From Betaproteobacteria bacterium (GTDB lineage: Bacteria > Pseudomonadota > Gammaproteobacteria > Burkholderiales > Burkholderiaceae_C), in NCBI GenBank assembly GCA_005882155.1, contig VBCQ01000186.1, positions 1 to 9,561 on the forward strand: a DNA stretch of 9,561 nucleotides, in the 5' to 3' direction. Positions 1 through 6,463 of this stretch are shown here, in pieces. Each line of letters begins with the position of its first letter. The first letter of the stretch is position 1. Under the pieces are notes generated by a model. The model searched no databases. It worked only from the letters and a program-made list of their open reading frames with translations, and was not told where the DNA came from. Both the position numbers and the translations under genes were made by a program.

Positions 1-351
1 CTTGAGCAGCGGCAGCATGTCTACGAGGACCTCGCCGGTCGCGCGCACTTGGCCGGCGAATCGGTAGCGCGAGCGCAGCAGGTGCGCCTGGCTGTAAGCG
101 CGGCCGTCGATCCACTTCGGGAACTGCAGCGCGACGACGGCCAAGCGCGGCAAGTCATCGGCCAGCTCTTCGATGTCGACGTCGTTGGCGAGCAGCACGC
201 CAACCGGCATGTCGGCGGGCCACTGGCTGCGAACCCCGTGCCACTGCGACAGCGTCAACAGGCTATAGGGAGCGGGGGTCAAGGTGACCATCGGGCCGTC
301 TTCGCCGTTGATCGTGTGCCAGCGGTCGCGCGGTGTGTCGATGAATTTCAT
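1..351 (-). CDS. DUF934 family protein (sulfite-reductase-associated), 3' end missing
   Basis: The first 117 residues are visible and the C-terminus lies beyond the left edge. The protein starts MKFIDTPRDRW and has the conserved DUF934 block near residues 78-108 (FPKWIDGRAYSQAHLLRSRY, then FAGQVRATGEVLVD). DUF934 proteins are small, soluble and biochemically poorly defined. They are almost always encoded directly after the siroheme sulfite/nitrite reductase in proteobacterial sulfate-assimilation operons, so an accessory role in sulfite reduction is inferred. The start is supported by GAGG about 7 nt upstream, a sequence that overlaps the TGA stop of the reductase. The gap to that stop is only 7 nt, so translational coupling is likely. 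No damage is seen in the visible part. cysH, cysD and cysN would be expected further left, but this cannot be seen here. Confidence 0.9.
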   Translation of the reverse strand, partial: MKFIDTPRDRWHTINGEDGPMVTLTPAPYSLLTLSQWHGVRSQWPADMPVGVLLANDVDIEELADDLPRLAVVALQFPKWIDGRAYSQAHLLRSRYRFAGQVRATGEVLVDMLPLLK

Positions 352-358
352 GGCGGCC

Positions 359-2004
359 TCAGGCGGCATGCGCGGTGGAACGGCGCTGCGCGTTGGCGGC
401 CGTCTTGAACGGGTCGAGGCCGACGCGCTTCACGGTGTCGATGAACTTCTCGTTCGCCGCGCGCCGATCGCGATAGGTATCGATGACGGCTTCGATGACG
501 TCGGGCACCTCGTCGGCCGCGAACGACGGGCCGATGACCTTGCCCGGCACCGCCGTCTCGCTGAGACGCCGAGGATGCCGATGTGGCCGCTGTGATGGTG
601 GCCGCATGAGTTGATGCAGCCGCTGATGTGCAGGTCGATGTCGCCGATGTCGTACAGCTCGTCGAGGTCGTCGAAGCGCTCGTTGATCGCTGCGGCGATC
701 GGGATCGAGCGTGCATTGGCGAGGCCGCAGAAGTCGCCGCCGGGGCAGGCGATCATGTCGGTGAGGAAGCCGATGTTCGGCGTCGCGAAGCTCGCGGCGC
801 GCGCGGCTTCGTAGAGCGCCGGCAGATCCGATTCGCGCACCCACGGCAGCACGAGGTTCTGGTCGTGCGACACGCGCAGCTCGCCGGCGCTGTAGCGGTC
901 GGCGAGGTCGGCCGCGAGGTTCATCTGGACGTCGGTGGCGTCACCGGGCGCCTGGCCGGCGCGCTTCAGCGACAGCGTCACCGCGCGATAGCCGGCGAGT
1001 TGATGCGCATGCACGTTGCGCTCGAGCCAGCGCTTGAACGCCGGCGTCGCATCGCGCGGCGCTTGCAGCGACGGCGTGCGCGACGCTTGCGGCAGCACGC
1101 CCTTGGGCAGCTTGAAATGCGCGCTGACGCGGTCGAGCTCGGCCTGCGTGATGATGTGCGCCGAGCCGTCGAGGTCACGCTCGAGGATGTTCTTGAATTC
1201 CTCGTTCACGTCGTCGATGAACTTCTGCCCTTCGGCCTTGACGAGGATCTTGATGCGCGCCTTGTACAGGTTGTCGCGCCGGCCATAGCGGTTGTAGACC
1301 CGCACGACGGCTTCGATGAACACGAGCATCTGCTGCCACGGCAAAAAATCGTGGGCCACCGTGCCGATGATCGGTGTGCGGCCCATGCCGCCACCGACGA
1401 GCACCTTCATGCCAACCTCGCCTGCATCGTTCTTCAAGAGCTGCAGGCCGATGTCGTGCCAGTGGATCGCGGCGCGGTCTTCGCGCGCACCGCTGACAGC
1501 GATCTTGAATTTTCGCGGCAGGAACGCGAACTCGGGGTGCAGCGTGCTCCACTGGCGCAGGATCTCGCAGTAGGGACGCGGGTCGACGATCTCGTCGGCC
1601 GCGACGCCGGCGAAGCAGTCGCTCGTGATGTTGCGGATGCAGTTGCCGCTGGTCTGGATGCCGTGCATGTTCACGTCGGCGAGCGCCTCCATCACGTCGG
1701 CGCTTTGCACCAGCGGGATCCAGTTGAACTGCAGGTTCTGCCGCGTCGTGAAGTGACCGTAGCCACGATCGAAGTCGCGCGCGATGCGGGCCAGCGCGCG
1801 CATCTGCGTCGAGTTCAGCTCGCCGTAGGGCACAGCGATTCGCAGCATCGGTGCGTGGCGCTGGATGTACCAGCCGTTCTGCAAGCGCAGCGGGCGGAAG
1901 TCGTCGTCGTTCAGCTGGCCGGCGAGGTTGCGCTGCAGCTGGTCGCGGTATTGCGCAGCGCGCTGATGGACGAAGTGACGGTCGAACTCGGTATAGGCGT
2001 ACAT
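359..2004 (-). pseudogene. cysI: Siroheme/4Fe-4S sulfite (or nitrite) reductase hemoprotein, frame-disrupted
   Basis: This is an assimilatory sulfite reductase beta-type subunit, which carries out the six-electron reduction of sulfite to sulfide in the cytoplasm for cysteine synthesis. From the ATG at 2004, 480 residues read normally. They include the siroheme-binding regions (GYGHFTTRQNLQFNW near residue 80, TSGNCIRNITSDCFAG near 119, KVLVGGGMGRTP near 200) and the cluster/siroheme cysteines C420, C426, C463 and C467 in C-x5-C and C-x3-C. Right after GHIGILGV the frame is lost, and the original frame runs on as arginine-rich nonsense to a stop near 430. The real C-terminus continues in another frame (SETAVPGKVIGPSFAADEVPDVIEAV onward, 67 residues) to the TGA at 359-361. 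The conserved stretch usually lying between these blocks is absent, by about 16-20 codons compared from memory of the family. The ATG lies 1 nt after the tauE-like stop. Sequence alone cannot fully separate sulfite from nitrite reductase. The DUF934 neighbour favours sulfite. Pseudogene status depends on the junction being real. Confidence 0.88.
555..567. other. Frame-breaking junction in the sulfite reductase gene
   Basis: On the coding strand the last in-frame codon is GTC (565-567, Val480). Recognisable family sequence resumes in another frame within the next few bases (AGC GAG ACG, from 562 downwards). The join sits in a perfect short inverted repeat on the plus strand, GTCTC-GCT-GAGAC. 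The shift plus the missing conserved residues indicates a deletion of length not divisible by three, roughly 50-60 bp, rather than a single-base error. Confidence 0.7.
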
Positions 2005-2005
2005 G

Positions 2006-2773
2006 TCAGTAGATGACCTTCAGGCCGGCGGTGACCAGCGACACGCACAGCAGCGAGCGCACCAGTCGCTCGGGCATCTTGCGAGTGAGCTGCGCGCCGA
2101 TCCAGATCCCGGGGATCGAGCCGATCAACAGCGCGGCGAGCAGCGGCCATTCCACATGGCCGAGGGTGGCGTGGCCGATGCCGGCGACGAGCGTCAGCGG
2201 CACCGCGTGGGCGATGTCGGTGCCGACGAGGCGGCGCGATTCGATTCGCGGGTAGAGCAACAGGATCAGCGTCGCGCCGAGCGCGCCGGCGCCGATCGAG
2301 CTCAGCGACACCAGAACGCCGAGGATCAGGCCGCACAGCACGGTCAGCGCCGGCTTGCGCGACTCGGGGATCCAACGCTCGAGGCGCAGCCCCAGCGGGT
2401 GCCAGAACTGCTTGAACGCGACGGTGACGGCAGTCAGCAGCAGCGCGATGCCGAGCGAGAACGTCAGTGCGCTGGCCCAGCCTTTGGTGATGCCGGTGAG
2501 GTGCATCAGCGCGAGCGTGGCTACCGACGCGGGGATGCTGCCAAGCAGCAGCAGCGTGACGATGCGGCGGTCGACGTTGCCCTGGCGGTAGTGGGCGATC
2601 GATCCCGAGGTCTTGGTGATAGCCGCGAAGAACAGGTCGGTGCCGATGGCCACGGCCGGGTTCAGCTTGAACACCGTCAGCAGCAGCGGCGTCATCAGCG
2701 AGCCGCCGCCGACGCCGGTCATGCCGATGATGGCGCCGACGCCGAAGCCGCTCAGTATCGCGATCAGGTCCAT
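2006..2773 (-). CDS. TauE/SafE family sulfite/anion permease
   Basis: An integral inner-membrane protein of 255 residues, rich in hydrophobic segments (about eight). The N-terminal repeat carries GMTGVGGGSLMTP (residues 17-29) and IGTDLFFAAITKTSG (about 43-57). The second half repeats the pattern with SSIGAGALGATLILLLYPR and RRLVGTDIAHAVPLTLVAG. This duplicated arrangement is the hallmark of TauE/SafE transporters, which move sulfite, sulfoacetate or related sulfur anions. Substrate and direction are not determined by sequence. Being first in the operon and 1 nt from the sulfite reductase start (TGA-C-ATG), it probably handles sulfite or sulfate for the same pathway. I chose the ATG at 2773 (MDLIAILSGFG). 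An in-frame TTG at 2800 would add nine polar residues before the first membrane segment and seems less likely. No strong Shine-Dalgarno is seen; GAG lies about 8 nt upstream. Confidence 0.92.
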   Translation of the reverse strand: MDLIAILSGFGVGAIIGMTGVGGGSLMTPLLLTVFKLNPAVAIGTDLFFAAITKTSGSIAHYRQGNVDRRIVTLLLLGSIPASVATLALMHLTGITKGWASALTFSLGIALLLTAVTVAFKQFWHPLGLRLERWIPESRKPALTVLCGLILGVLVSLSSIGAGALGATLILLLYPRIESRRLVGTDIAHAVPLTLVAGIGHATLGHVEWPLLAALLIGSIPGIWIGAQLTRKMPERLVRSLLCVSLVTAGLKVIY

Positions 2774-2867
2774 GCGTTGCTCGTGTTTGGCGCAAGGCAA
2801 AGCGCCTCGCGAGCTGGAGATGCGTGGACTTTATGGAGCTTCGATAGCGATGAGAAGAACAGTTTCG

Positions 2868-2893
2868 GCGAATGCTTATTCGCGTCGCGAATA
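2868..2893. promoter_or_regulatory. Operator-like palindrome in the divergent tauE-like/patatin promoter region
   Basis: TATTCGCG-T-CGCGAATA (2877-2893) is a perfect 17-nt inverted repeat with 8-bp arms. The hexamer GCGAAT occurs three times in alternating orientation: plus at 2868-2873, minus at 2878-2883 and plus at 2887-2892. The two plus copies are 19 bp apart, about two helical turns. The site lies about 44 bp upstream of the patatin-like start and about 104 bp upstream of the tauE-like start. Its inner 13 bases also fit the T-N11-A rule of LysR-type regulators. A CysB-like regulator would suit a sulfur operon, but that assignment is inference. Confidence 0.5.
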
Positions 2894-2924
2894 TGAGGCG
2901 TCGAGGCGCGCATGGGGCGGCTTC

Positions 2925-2930
2925 TAGAAT
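2925..2930 (+). promoter_or_regulatory. Possible -10 hexamer of the patatin-like gene
   Basis: TAGAAT matches the sigma-70 -10 consensus at five of six positions and ends six bases before the ATG at 2937. No Shine-Dalgarno lies in between, so a transcript from here would be almost leaderless. The matching -35 (TCGAGG at 2901-2906, 18-bp spacer) is poor. Tentative. Confidence 0.25.
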
Positions 2931-2936
2931 CCGCCG

Positions 2937-3866
2937 ATGTTTTCTTTGCGTTTTCATTGCCTGGCCGTGATGGCGAGCGTCGTTCTCAGCGCTTGCCAGA
3001 CGGCGCCCGTGACGCCTGTCACGCCGCCTGCAATTCCCGTCATCCCTGCGCAGCAGGTCGACATCGTCGTCGCACCGAAACCCGCGCCGCGCCCGCCGCG
3101 CATCGGGCTCGCATTGGGCGGCGGCGCGGCGCGCGGCTTCGCTCATATCGGCGTCATTCAGGTGCTGGAAGAAAACGGCATCCAGCCCGATCTGGTCGTC
3201 GGCACGTCGGCCGGCAGCTTGGTGGCCGCGCTGTATGCGTCGGGCAAGGGCGGAACCAGCCTCGCGCAGCTGGCCGACGGCATGGACGAGACGGTCTTCA
3301 CCGATTGGTCATTCCCCGGGCGCGGTCTGTTGCGCGGCGAGGCGCTTGCGAAGTACGTTCGCGACAACACCGCAGGGCGCACGATCGAGCAGATGCACTT
3401 GCCGCTCGGCATCGTCGCGACCGATCTCGACAGCGGTCAAGCGATTCTGTTTCAGCGCGGCGACCCGGGGACTGCGGTGCGCGCATCGAGCGCGGTGCCG
3501 GCGGTGTTCCTGCCGGTGCGCATCGGCTTGCGCGAGTATGTCGATGGCGGGCTCGTCTCGCCGGTGCCGGTGCGCTTTGCGCGCCAGATGGGGGCCGAGC
3601 TGATCATCGCAGTCGACATCTCTGCCGCGCCCGAAGGCAATGCGACCGGCGACCCGATGCGAATGCTGCTGCAGACGTTCGCGATCATGGGCCGCAGCAT
3701 CAATAACTTCGAACTGCGCGAGGCCGACGTCGTGTTGCGGCCGAAGTTGCCCGGCGTCTCGGGTGCCGACTTCGCGTCGCGCAAGCATTCGATCCAAGCC
3801 GGGCGCGATGCGGCGCAGGCGCAGCTCGCCGAGCTGAAGGCACGCATCGCGGCCAAGACCCGATAG
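2937..3866 (+). CDS. Patatin-like phospholipase, RssA-type lipoprotein
   Basis: A 309-residue serine lipid acyl hydrolase of the patatin family. A lipoprotein signal occupies the N-terminus (MFSLRFHCLAVMASVVLSAC, lipobox LSAC, acylated Cys20), followed by a Pro/Val-rich linker (about residues 21-54). The catalytic domain starts with the oxyanion-hole loop GGGAARG (61-67). The nucleophile elbow GTSAG gives Ser91 and the dyad aspartate is Asp203 in DGG. All catalytic elements are present, so it should be active, probably at the periplasmic face of a membrane. The natural substrate is unknown; lysophospholipase activity is the family default. The start is fixed by the signal peptide, although no Shine-Dalgarno is visible. 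It is transcribed alone, divergent from the sulfur operon and convergent with the phasin gene. No functional link to either side is evident. Confidence 0.93.
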   Translation: MFSLRFHCLAVMASVVLSACQTAPVTPVTPPAIPVIPAQQVDIVVAPKPAPRPPRIGLALGGGAARGFAHIGVIQVLEENGIQPDLVVGTSAGSLVAALYASGKGGTSLAQLADGMDETVFTDWSFPGRGLLRGEALAKYVRDNTAGRTIEQMHLPLGIVATDLDSGQAILFQRGDPGTAVRASSAVPAVFLPVRIGLREYVDGGLVSPVPVRFARQMGAELIIAVDISAAPEGNATGDPMRMLLQTFAIMGRSINNFELREADVVLRPKLPGVSGADFASRKHSIQAGRDAAQAQLAELKARIAAKTR

Positions 3867-3883
3867 CGCATGCACAAACAAAA

Positions 3884-3906
3884 CGGCCCGGTGCGAGACC
3901 GGGCCG
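3884..3906 (-). terminator. Rho-independent terminator, mainly for the phasin gene
   Basis: CGGCCCGGT (3884-3892) and ACCGGGCCG (3898-3906) form a perfect 9-bp GC-rich stem with a 5-nt loop. On the minus strand it is followed directly by TTTTGTTTGTG, a good U-tract, so it fits the leftward transcript ending at the phasin stop 124 nt away. The hairpin lies 17 nt after the patatin-like stop. In the plus direction there is no T-run after the stem, so termination that way would be weaker. Confidence 0.8.
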
Positions 3907-4030
3907 GAAGGTACCTTGAAGGGGATTCGTGAGGTACCGAGGAGACAACCTTTCAGGGACACCGCAAGCAGAGCCTGCGGTACCACTCAGATAGATGCAT
4001 CTGATGGAAGTTCAACCCCGGCACAAAAAA
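3907..4030. other. Phasin 3' untranslated region with three GGTACC copies
   Basis: There is no credible gene between the hairpin and the phasin stop. GGTACC occurs at 3910-3915 (inside the 10-nt palindrome AAGGTACCTT), 3933-3938 and 3979-3984, with start spacings of 23 and 46 bp. Two small dyads follow: ACCGCA/TGCGGT (3961-3966 with 3976-3981) and TCAGAT/ATCTGA (3987-3992 with 3999-4004). They could fold in the phasin mRNA tail. No function is assigned. Confidence 0.35.
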
Positions 4031-4585
4031 TTACGCAGCGCGCTTGGCCTTCGGGGCGTTCGCTTGCGTCGCCTTCACAGCCGACGAGGTCACTGCCTGG
4101 AAGTTGGCTTCAGCGACATCAGCGGCTTGCTTGGCGGCCTTGTGCACGCTCTCGTAAGCGTTGTTCGCGGCAGCGACGGCCGAGCGAACCAGCGCGACGG
4201 CGTTCTCGGTGCCGGCCGGTGCGTTCTTCACGGCGGTGTCGACGACCGAGATGAACTTCTTCTGCGCTTCGGCAGCGGTTTCTTCGGCGACCTTGCTGAC
4301 TTCGGCGTTGGTCGCAGCAGCGATGTCGTACAGATGACGGCTGTATGCGGCGGCCTTCTCGGCAGCGGGTTGCAGCAAGCCGGCTTGCAGCGCGAACAGC
4401 TCTTGCGCGTCCTTCACCGACAGCACGCTGCGGGTGGTTTCGGCGACTTCGCCGAGCGCGGCCTTCGCGACTTGCAGGTTCAGCTCGACGAGCTTTTCGA
4501 CGCCTTCGAAGGCCTTGTTGGTCAGACCGAAAAGGGTTTCGACATTGGCTTTTTGAGCGGCGAGGAATTGTTCAGCGGTGAGCAT
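4031..4585 (-). CDS. phaP: Phasin family protein (PHA granule-associated)
   Basis: A 184-residue, Ala/Lys/Glu-rich, almost entirely helical protein with no membrane segment. It starts MLTAEQFLAAQKANVETLFGLTNKAFEGVEKLVELN, the characteristic N-terminus of betaproteobacterial phasins (Phasin_2 type). Long amphipathic helices follow, then a low-complexity basic Ala/Lys tail (ATQANAPKAKRAA). Phasins coat polyhydroxybutyrate granules, setting granule size and shielding the surface; length and composition are typical. GGAG lies 6 nt before the ATG at 4585 and overlaps an upstream in-frame ATG at 4597, so 4585 is preferred. The gene is monocistronic and faces away from the deacetylase-family gene. 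The promoter carries repeated TGC-N3-GCA dyads, consistent with the PHA-responsive repression known for phaP in related genera. No PHA synthase gene is in the window, so this is a stand-alone phasin locus. Confidence 0.93.
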   Translation of the reverse strand: MLTAEQFLAAQKANVETLFGLTNKAFEGVEKLVELNLQVAKAALGEVAETTRSVLSVKDAQELFALQAGLLQPAAEKAAAYSRHLYDIAAATNAEVSKVAEETAAEAQKKFISVVDTAVKNAPAGTENAVALVRSAVAAANNAYESVHKAAKQAADVAEANFQAVTSSAVKATQANAPKAKRAA

Positions 4586-4591
4586 GTGGAT

Positions 4592-4595
4592 CTCC
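4592..4595 (-). promoter_or_regulatory. Ribosome binding site of the phasin gene
   Basis: GGAG on the minus strand, six bases before the ATG at 4585. It decides between this start and the ATG at 4597, whose own codons contain the GGAG. Confidence 0.7.
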
Positions 4596-4633
4596 ATGAC
4601 GAATGGTGGAACAGCAGCAAATTGGCACAGCTT

Positions 4634-4648
4634 TGTTGCGCTGCACCA
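4634..4648. promoter_or_regulatory. Candidate downstream operator of the phasin promoter
   Basis: TGTTGCGCTGCACCA on the plus strand has the core TGC-N3-GCA (4637-4645) with matching outer bases, the same arrangement as the dyad at 4690-4710. It begins about 2 bases after the predicted start of phasin transcription. A further half-site, GCAGCAAAT, lies at 4614-4622 and is identical to 4702-4710. A repressor bound here could block elongation or initiation. Confidence 0.4.
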
Positions 4649-4656
4649 TGACCCGA

Positions 4657-4684
4657 AGTATAGGGGTGGATCGTGACAACGCAA
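4657..4684 (-). promoter_or_regulatory. Predicted sigma-70 promoter of the phasin gene
   Basis: On the minus strand, -35 TTGCGT (4679-4684), a 16-bp spacer and -10 TATACT (4657-4662). Transcription would begin near 4650, leaving a leader of about 64 nt. It is flanked on both sides by dyads of the same type, as expected for a repressed promoter. Confidence 0.5.
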
Positions 4685-4689
4685 GCGGG

Positions 4690-4710
4690 ATTTGTTGCGA
4701 TGCAGCAAAT
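4690..4710. promoter_or_regulatory. Candidate upstream operator of the phasin promoter
   Basis: A 21-bp dyad: ATTTG-T-TGC on the left and GCA-G-CAAAT on the right of a 3-bp centre (GAT), with eight of nine arm positions paired. It sits just upstream of the predicted phasin -35, 59 bp centre-to-centre from the second dyad, and within the region shared with the divergent deacetylase-family gene. PhaR is known to repress phasin genes in Cupriavidus by binding their promoters. Assigning this site to PhaR is inference. Confidence 0.5.
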
Positions 4711-4783
4711 CTAGAACACAAACCCTAGACCGGCGCATTCATTGGCGTTGAGCCGCGGTCGCCCGGTGCAGCGCGGCGCTCGG

Positions 4784-4789
4784 CACAAT
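4784..4789 (+). promoter_or_regulatory. Possible -10 hexamer of the deacetylase-family gene
   Basis: CACAAT lies eight bases before the ATG at 4798 with no Shine-Dalgarno between, so transcription from it would give a near-leaderless mRNA. No acceptable -35 is seen 16-18 bp upstream. Weak. Confidence 0.2.
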
Positions 4790-4797
4790 GTGTCCGA

Positions 4798-5736
4798 ATG
4801 CAAGTCTTTCACTCCGACCACTTCGTACTGCCGTTGCCCGAAGGACATCGGTTTCCGATGGGCAAGTACCGGATGCTGCGCGAACGGGTCATGGCCGAGC
4901 TGCCGGCGATTCGCTTGCACGAGGCGCCGGTCGCGAGCGACGGCGAACTCGCGCTCGTGCACACGCCGACCTACGTGAACGCGGTCGTCGACGGCCTGCT
5001 CAGCGCGGCGCAGCAGCGCGAGATCGGCTTCCCGTGGACGCAGCGAATGGTCGAGCGATCGCGGCGATCGGTCGGCGCAACGATCGCCGCGGCGCGCTGC
5101 GCGCTGCTCGACGGCGTCGCAGCGAATCTGGCAGGCGGCACGCATCACGCGAGCGCCGACAAGGGCGCCGGGTATTGCGTCTTCAATGACGTCGCCGTTG
5201 CCGCGCGCTTGATGCAAGCCGAGGAGCACCGCCGACAGCGGCGCCTGCTGCGCGTTGCGGTGATCGACCTCGATGTGCATCAAGGCAACGGCACCGCTTC
5301 GATCTTTCGCGACGACCCGACGGTGTTCACCTTGTCGATTCACGCGGCAAAGAACTTTCCCTTTCGCAAGGAGACAAGCGATCTCGACGTCGAGCTGCCC
5401 GATGGCTGCGCCGATTTGCCATATCTCCAAGCCCTCGACGCTGCACTGGCTCAGCTGTGGAAGCGCCACGATGGCGCACTGCCCGGCCTCGTGTTCTATC
5501 TGGCCGGCGCTGACCCGCACGAAGCCGATCGCCTCGGGCGATTGAAGCTCACTGCGGCCGGCCTCGCCGAGCGCGATCGCCGCGTGCTGCTCGCTGCGCG
5601 GGAGCGCCGCATCCCGGTCGCGATCTCGATGGCCGGCGGCTACGGCCGCGTCATCGAAGACACCGTCGGGCTGCAGATCAACACCTTGCGGGCCGCGCTC
5701 GACAGCTGGCGGCAATGGAACAATACGCCCCCATGA
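4798..5736 (+). CDS. Histone deacetylase family zinc amidohydrolase
   Basis: A 312-residue arginase-fold metal-dependent deacetylase. It starts MQVFHSDHFVLPLPEGHRFPMGKY, the usual N-terminus of the short bacterial branch. Active-site motifs are complete: GGTHHAS with the His116/His117 dyad, FNDVAVAA, DLDVHQGNGT with zinc ligands Asp159 and His161, AGADPHEADRLG with zinc ligand Asp239, and the transition-state tyrosine Tyr282 in GGYG. Bacterial members remove acetyl or other acyl groups from small molecules, polyamines or proteins. The substrate here cannot be told from sequence. No signal peptide is seen, so it should act in the cytoplasm. The start lacks a Shine-Dalgarno but is supported by the conserved first residues. 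It heads a plus-strand run of genes, overlaps the nitroreductase start by ATGA, and is divergent from the phasin gene, so the dyads between them might affect both. Confidence 0.93.
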   Translation: MQVFHSDHFVLPLPEGHRFPMGKYRMLRERVMAELPAIRLHEAPVASDGELALVHTPTYVNAVVDGLLSAAQQREIGFPWTQRMVERSRRSVGATIAAARCALLDGVAANLAGGTHHASADKGAGYCVFNDVAVAARLMQAEEHRRQRRLLRVAVIDLDVHQGNGTASIFRDDPTVFTLSIHAAKNFPFRKETSDLDVELPDGCADLPYLQALDAALAQLWKRHDGALPGLVFYLAGADPHEADRLGRLKLTAAGLAERDRRVLLAARERRIPVAISMAGGYGRVIEDTVGLQINTLRAALDSWRQWNNTPP

Positions 5737-6431
5737 TGCCCACGCCAGAGCAGACTGCCATCGTCGACGCCGCCATCACCTCGCGCAAATCGGTGCGTGC
5801 CTTTCTGCCGACACCGGTGCCGCGACAGACGATCGACGACATCCTTCGGGTCGCATCGCGAGCGCCATCGGGGACCAACACGCAGCCGTGGAACGTCTAC
5901 GTATTGACCGGCACTGCGAAGGCCGATTTGTCGAGCAAGATCCTCGCGGCCTATGACGACCCCGAGGAGGCCGCGACCCACAAAGAGGAATACGCCTACT
6001 ACCCGACCGAATGGCGCTCGCCGTTCATCGATCGGCGCCGCAAGATCGGCTGGGACCTTTACGGCCTGTTGAAGATCGGCAAGGCCGACAAGTCGCGAAT
6101 GCACGATCAGCATGGCCGCAATTACAGCTTCTTCGACGCGCCGGTGGGACTGATCTTCACGATCGACCGCGTGATGCAGCAGGGCAGCTGGCTCGACTTC
6201 GGGATGTTCCTGCAGAGCATCATGGTCGCCGCGCGCGGACGCGGCCTCGACACCTGTCCGCAAGCGGCGTTCACGCAGTTCCATCGCATCATCATGGAAC
6301 ACATCGGCGCGCCATCGCAGCAGATGCTGGTGTGCGGCATGTCGCTCGGATTCGCCGACCCGGCGGCGGTCGAGAACAGTCTCGTCACCGAGCGCGAACC
6401 GGTGTCGGGGTTCACGCGCTTTCTCGAGTGA
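5733..6431 (+). CDS. Nitroreductase family FMN-dependent oxidoreductase
   Basis: A 232-residue soluble flavoprotein that uses NAD(P)H to reduce nitro compounds, quinones or similar acceptors. Near the N-terminus are the FMN-phosphate-binding RKSVRAF (residues 18-24) and RAPSGTNTQPW (43-53), both diagnostic. QGSWLDFGMFLQSIMVAARGRGLDTCPQA in the middle and MLVCGMSLGFAD towards the end are the conserved dimer and flavin regions. Length is normal and no lesion is seen. The ATG at 5733 forms an ATGA overlap with the preceding stop, indicating translational coupling. An in-frame ATG at 5715 would add six residues (MEQYAP) and is a possible alternative; neither has a clear Shine-Dalgarno. The physiological substrate is unknown. 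Confidence 0.92.
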   Translation: MMPTPEQTAIVDAAITSRKSVRAFLPTPVPRQTIDDILRVASRAPSGTNTQPWNVYVLTGTAKADLSSKILAAYDDPEEAATHKEEYAYYPTEWRSPFIDRRRKIGWDLYGLLKIGKADKSRMHDQHGRNYSFFDAPVGLIFTIDRVMQQGSWLDFGMFLQSIMVAARGRGLDTCPQAAFTQFHRIIMEHIGAPSQQMLVCGMSLGFADPAAVENSLVTEREPVSGFTRFLE

Positions 6432-6453
6432 CGACGCTGCAAGAACCAATAAC

Positions 6454-6459
6454 AAGGAG
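6454..6459 (+). promoter_or_regulatory. Strong ribosome binding site of the transporter gene
   Basis: AAGGAG, four bases before the ATG at 6464. It fixes the start well inside a much longer open frame that begins at 6011 over the nitroreductase gene. Confidence 0.85.
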
Positions 6460-6463
6460 ACTC

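Noticed and set aside
359..567. The disrupted reductase frames as a programmed ribosomal frameshift
   Set aside because: There is no slippery heptamer at the join, and conserved residues are missing as well as the frame being shifted, so slippage would not restore the normal protein.
628..2016. A 462-codon plus-strand open frame opposite the sulfite reductase gene
   Set aside because: Its product is a Val/Ala/Arg/Asp-rich shadow with no recognisable motif, while the minus strand gives a clear enzyme with cluster cysteines.
2774..2800. TTG start at 2800 for the tauE-like gene
   Set aside because: It adds nine polar residues before the first membrane helix, and the ATG at 2773 fits the family better.
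2003..2896. A 297-codon plus-strand frame opposite the tauE-like gene
   Set aside because: Gln/Arg/Asp-rich antisense translation with no domain. The opposite strand encodes a well-formed membrane protein.
1911..3146. A 411-codon minus-strand frame across the tauE-like gene, the divergent promoter and the start of the patatin-like gene
   Set aside because: Arg/Ala-rich, low-complexity translation typical of GC-rich shadow frames. It crosses two convincing genes in other frames.
6011..6463. N-terminal extension of the transporter frame over the nitroreductase gene
   Set aside because: The extension is arginine-rich shadow sequence. A strong AAGGAG and a membrane-protein N-terminus place the start at 6464.
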